Origin: Siphonodentalium dalli
Lineage: Eukaryota; Mollusca; Scaphopoda; Gadilida; Siphonodentaliidae
Length of the DNA: 64,000 nucleotides
Direction: 5' to 3'
Assembly (NCBI GenBank): GCA_032622095.1
Contig: CP136066.1
Coordinates: 174,095,164-174,159,163, forward strand
In this document: one piece after another, positions 63,715 through 64,000 of the stretch
Layout of the letters: the number at the start of each line of letters is the position of its first letter
Position numbering within the stretch: position 1 is the first letter of the stretch
The notes under the pieces: model-generated
The model's database searches: none
What the model was told of the DNA's origin: nothing
Seen by the model: only the letters and a program-made list of their open reading frames with translations
Position numbers and translations under genes: made by a program

Positions 63715-63840
63715 AAATTGTTAGGCCAATGCATTCTCTTATATATGCGAGGCCACCTATGGTCGACTCGCATATATAAGAGAATGCATTGGCACAGGGT
63801 AAAAAAATCCCGACTTCCGACTGGATTTGATATGGCGGGT
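63715..63840. repeat. right arm of the 2.6-kb inverted repeat, with hairpin module C
   Basis: TTGTTAGGCC, hairpin about 63725-63793, ACAGGGTAAAAAAATCCCGA, CTTCCGACTGGATTTGATAT, GGCGGGT: the complement of 61231-61353. Confidence 0.7.
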
Positions 63841-64000
63841 CTCGTATAACACAAAGTTACAATAGCAATTTTTCTAGCTAATTACTTTATCAAATTTCAA
63901 GAGCTCTTAATAGTGCCATGACTCAGCATTCCAATGTTGTATTCAATTCCATGGTTTAATAGATATCCATGATTAACTGCTAGATATCTTGGTCAAAGTT
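63841..64000. other. unassigned sequence at the window edge
   Basis: No exon or repeat recognised. Confidence 0.3.

Overview
The window looks like an AT-rich, intron- and repeat-dominated stretch of an invertebrate nuclear genome, probably a bivalve or other mollusc. I infer this from vertebrate-type splice signals around two exons, a very high density of small hairpin transposons, and dispersed repeats of the 'gggccataactctg ... accaaatttggtt ... gacagacggac' kind that I associate with molluscs. No operons, prokaryotic signals, rRNA, tRNA gene or CRISPR array is visible. Most open reading frames over 60 codons are chance readings through palindromic or tandem repeats.

The one host gene I can support is on the minus strand. 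Two exons, 20640-20753 and 15770-15852, join in phase with GT/AG splice sites and encode the first 65 residues of a TMEM63 (OSCA/CSC1-like) mechanosensitive channel, including the segment GIPENLIINVV joined to LLLILFTILRKIAWDYGR. Intron 1 is 4.8 kb. I found no later exon between 15769 and the left edge, so the next intron is probably more than 15 kb. A few other reading frames (9471-9686, 29417-29623, 38796-38990, 39773-39988, and donor-bounded pieces near 52.0-52.35 kb) are unrecognised and weakly supported.

Most of the rest is mobile DNA in recognisable families. (A) Elements of 380-460 bp ending CAAGCCTG...CAGGCTTG with 8-bp target duplications; each end is itself a roughly 92-bp hairpin. 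(B) Palindromes of roughly 130-220 bp bounded by TA and ending CAGTAATGC, of Tc1/mariner-pogo type. (C) Several TTAA-bounded families all beginning CCCTT, of piggyBac type, three of which carry the same 70-bp hairpin module. (D) A 400-470 bp family ending AAAGGTACTCAATC. (E) Dispersed repeats with a GACGGACAGAC tail and a terminal hairpin. (F) Two abutting Helitron-like elements. (G) A PIF/Harbinger-like 2.3-kb element and two hAT-type elements with BED zinc-finger relics, with clear nesting.

Tandem arrays are frequent: 29, 32, 31, about 39, 73, 45/40, 28/34 and about 160 bp. The 73-bp array at 43.4-45.0 kb has a higher-order 438-bp period. The right part (51.6-64 kb) is less repetitive and holds CRE-like sites, an isolated hairpin, a hammerhead-like motif and several old repeats. 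The most puzzling item is a 53-bp block present three times with no difference, among repeats that are otherwise visibly diverged.
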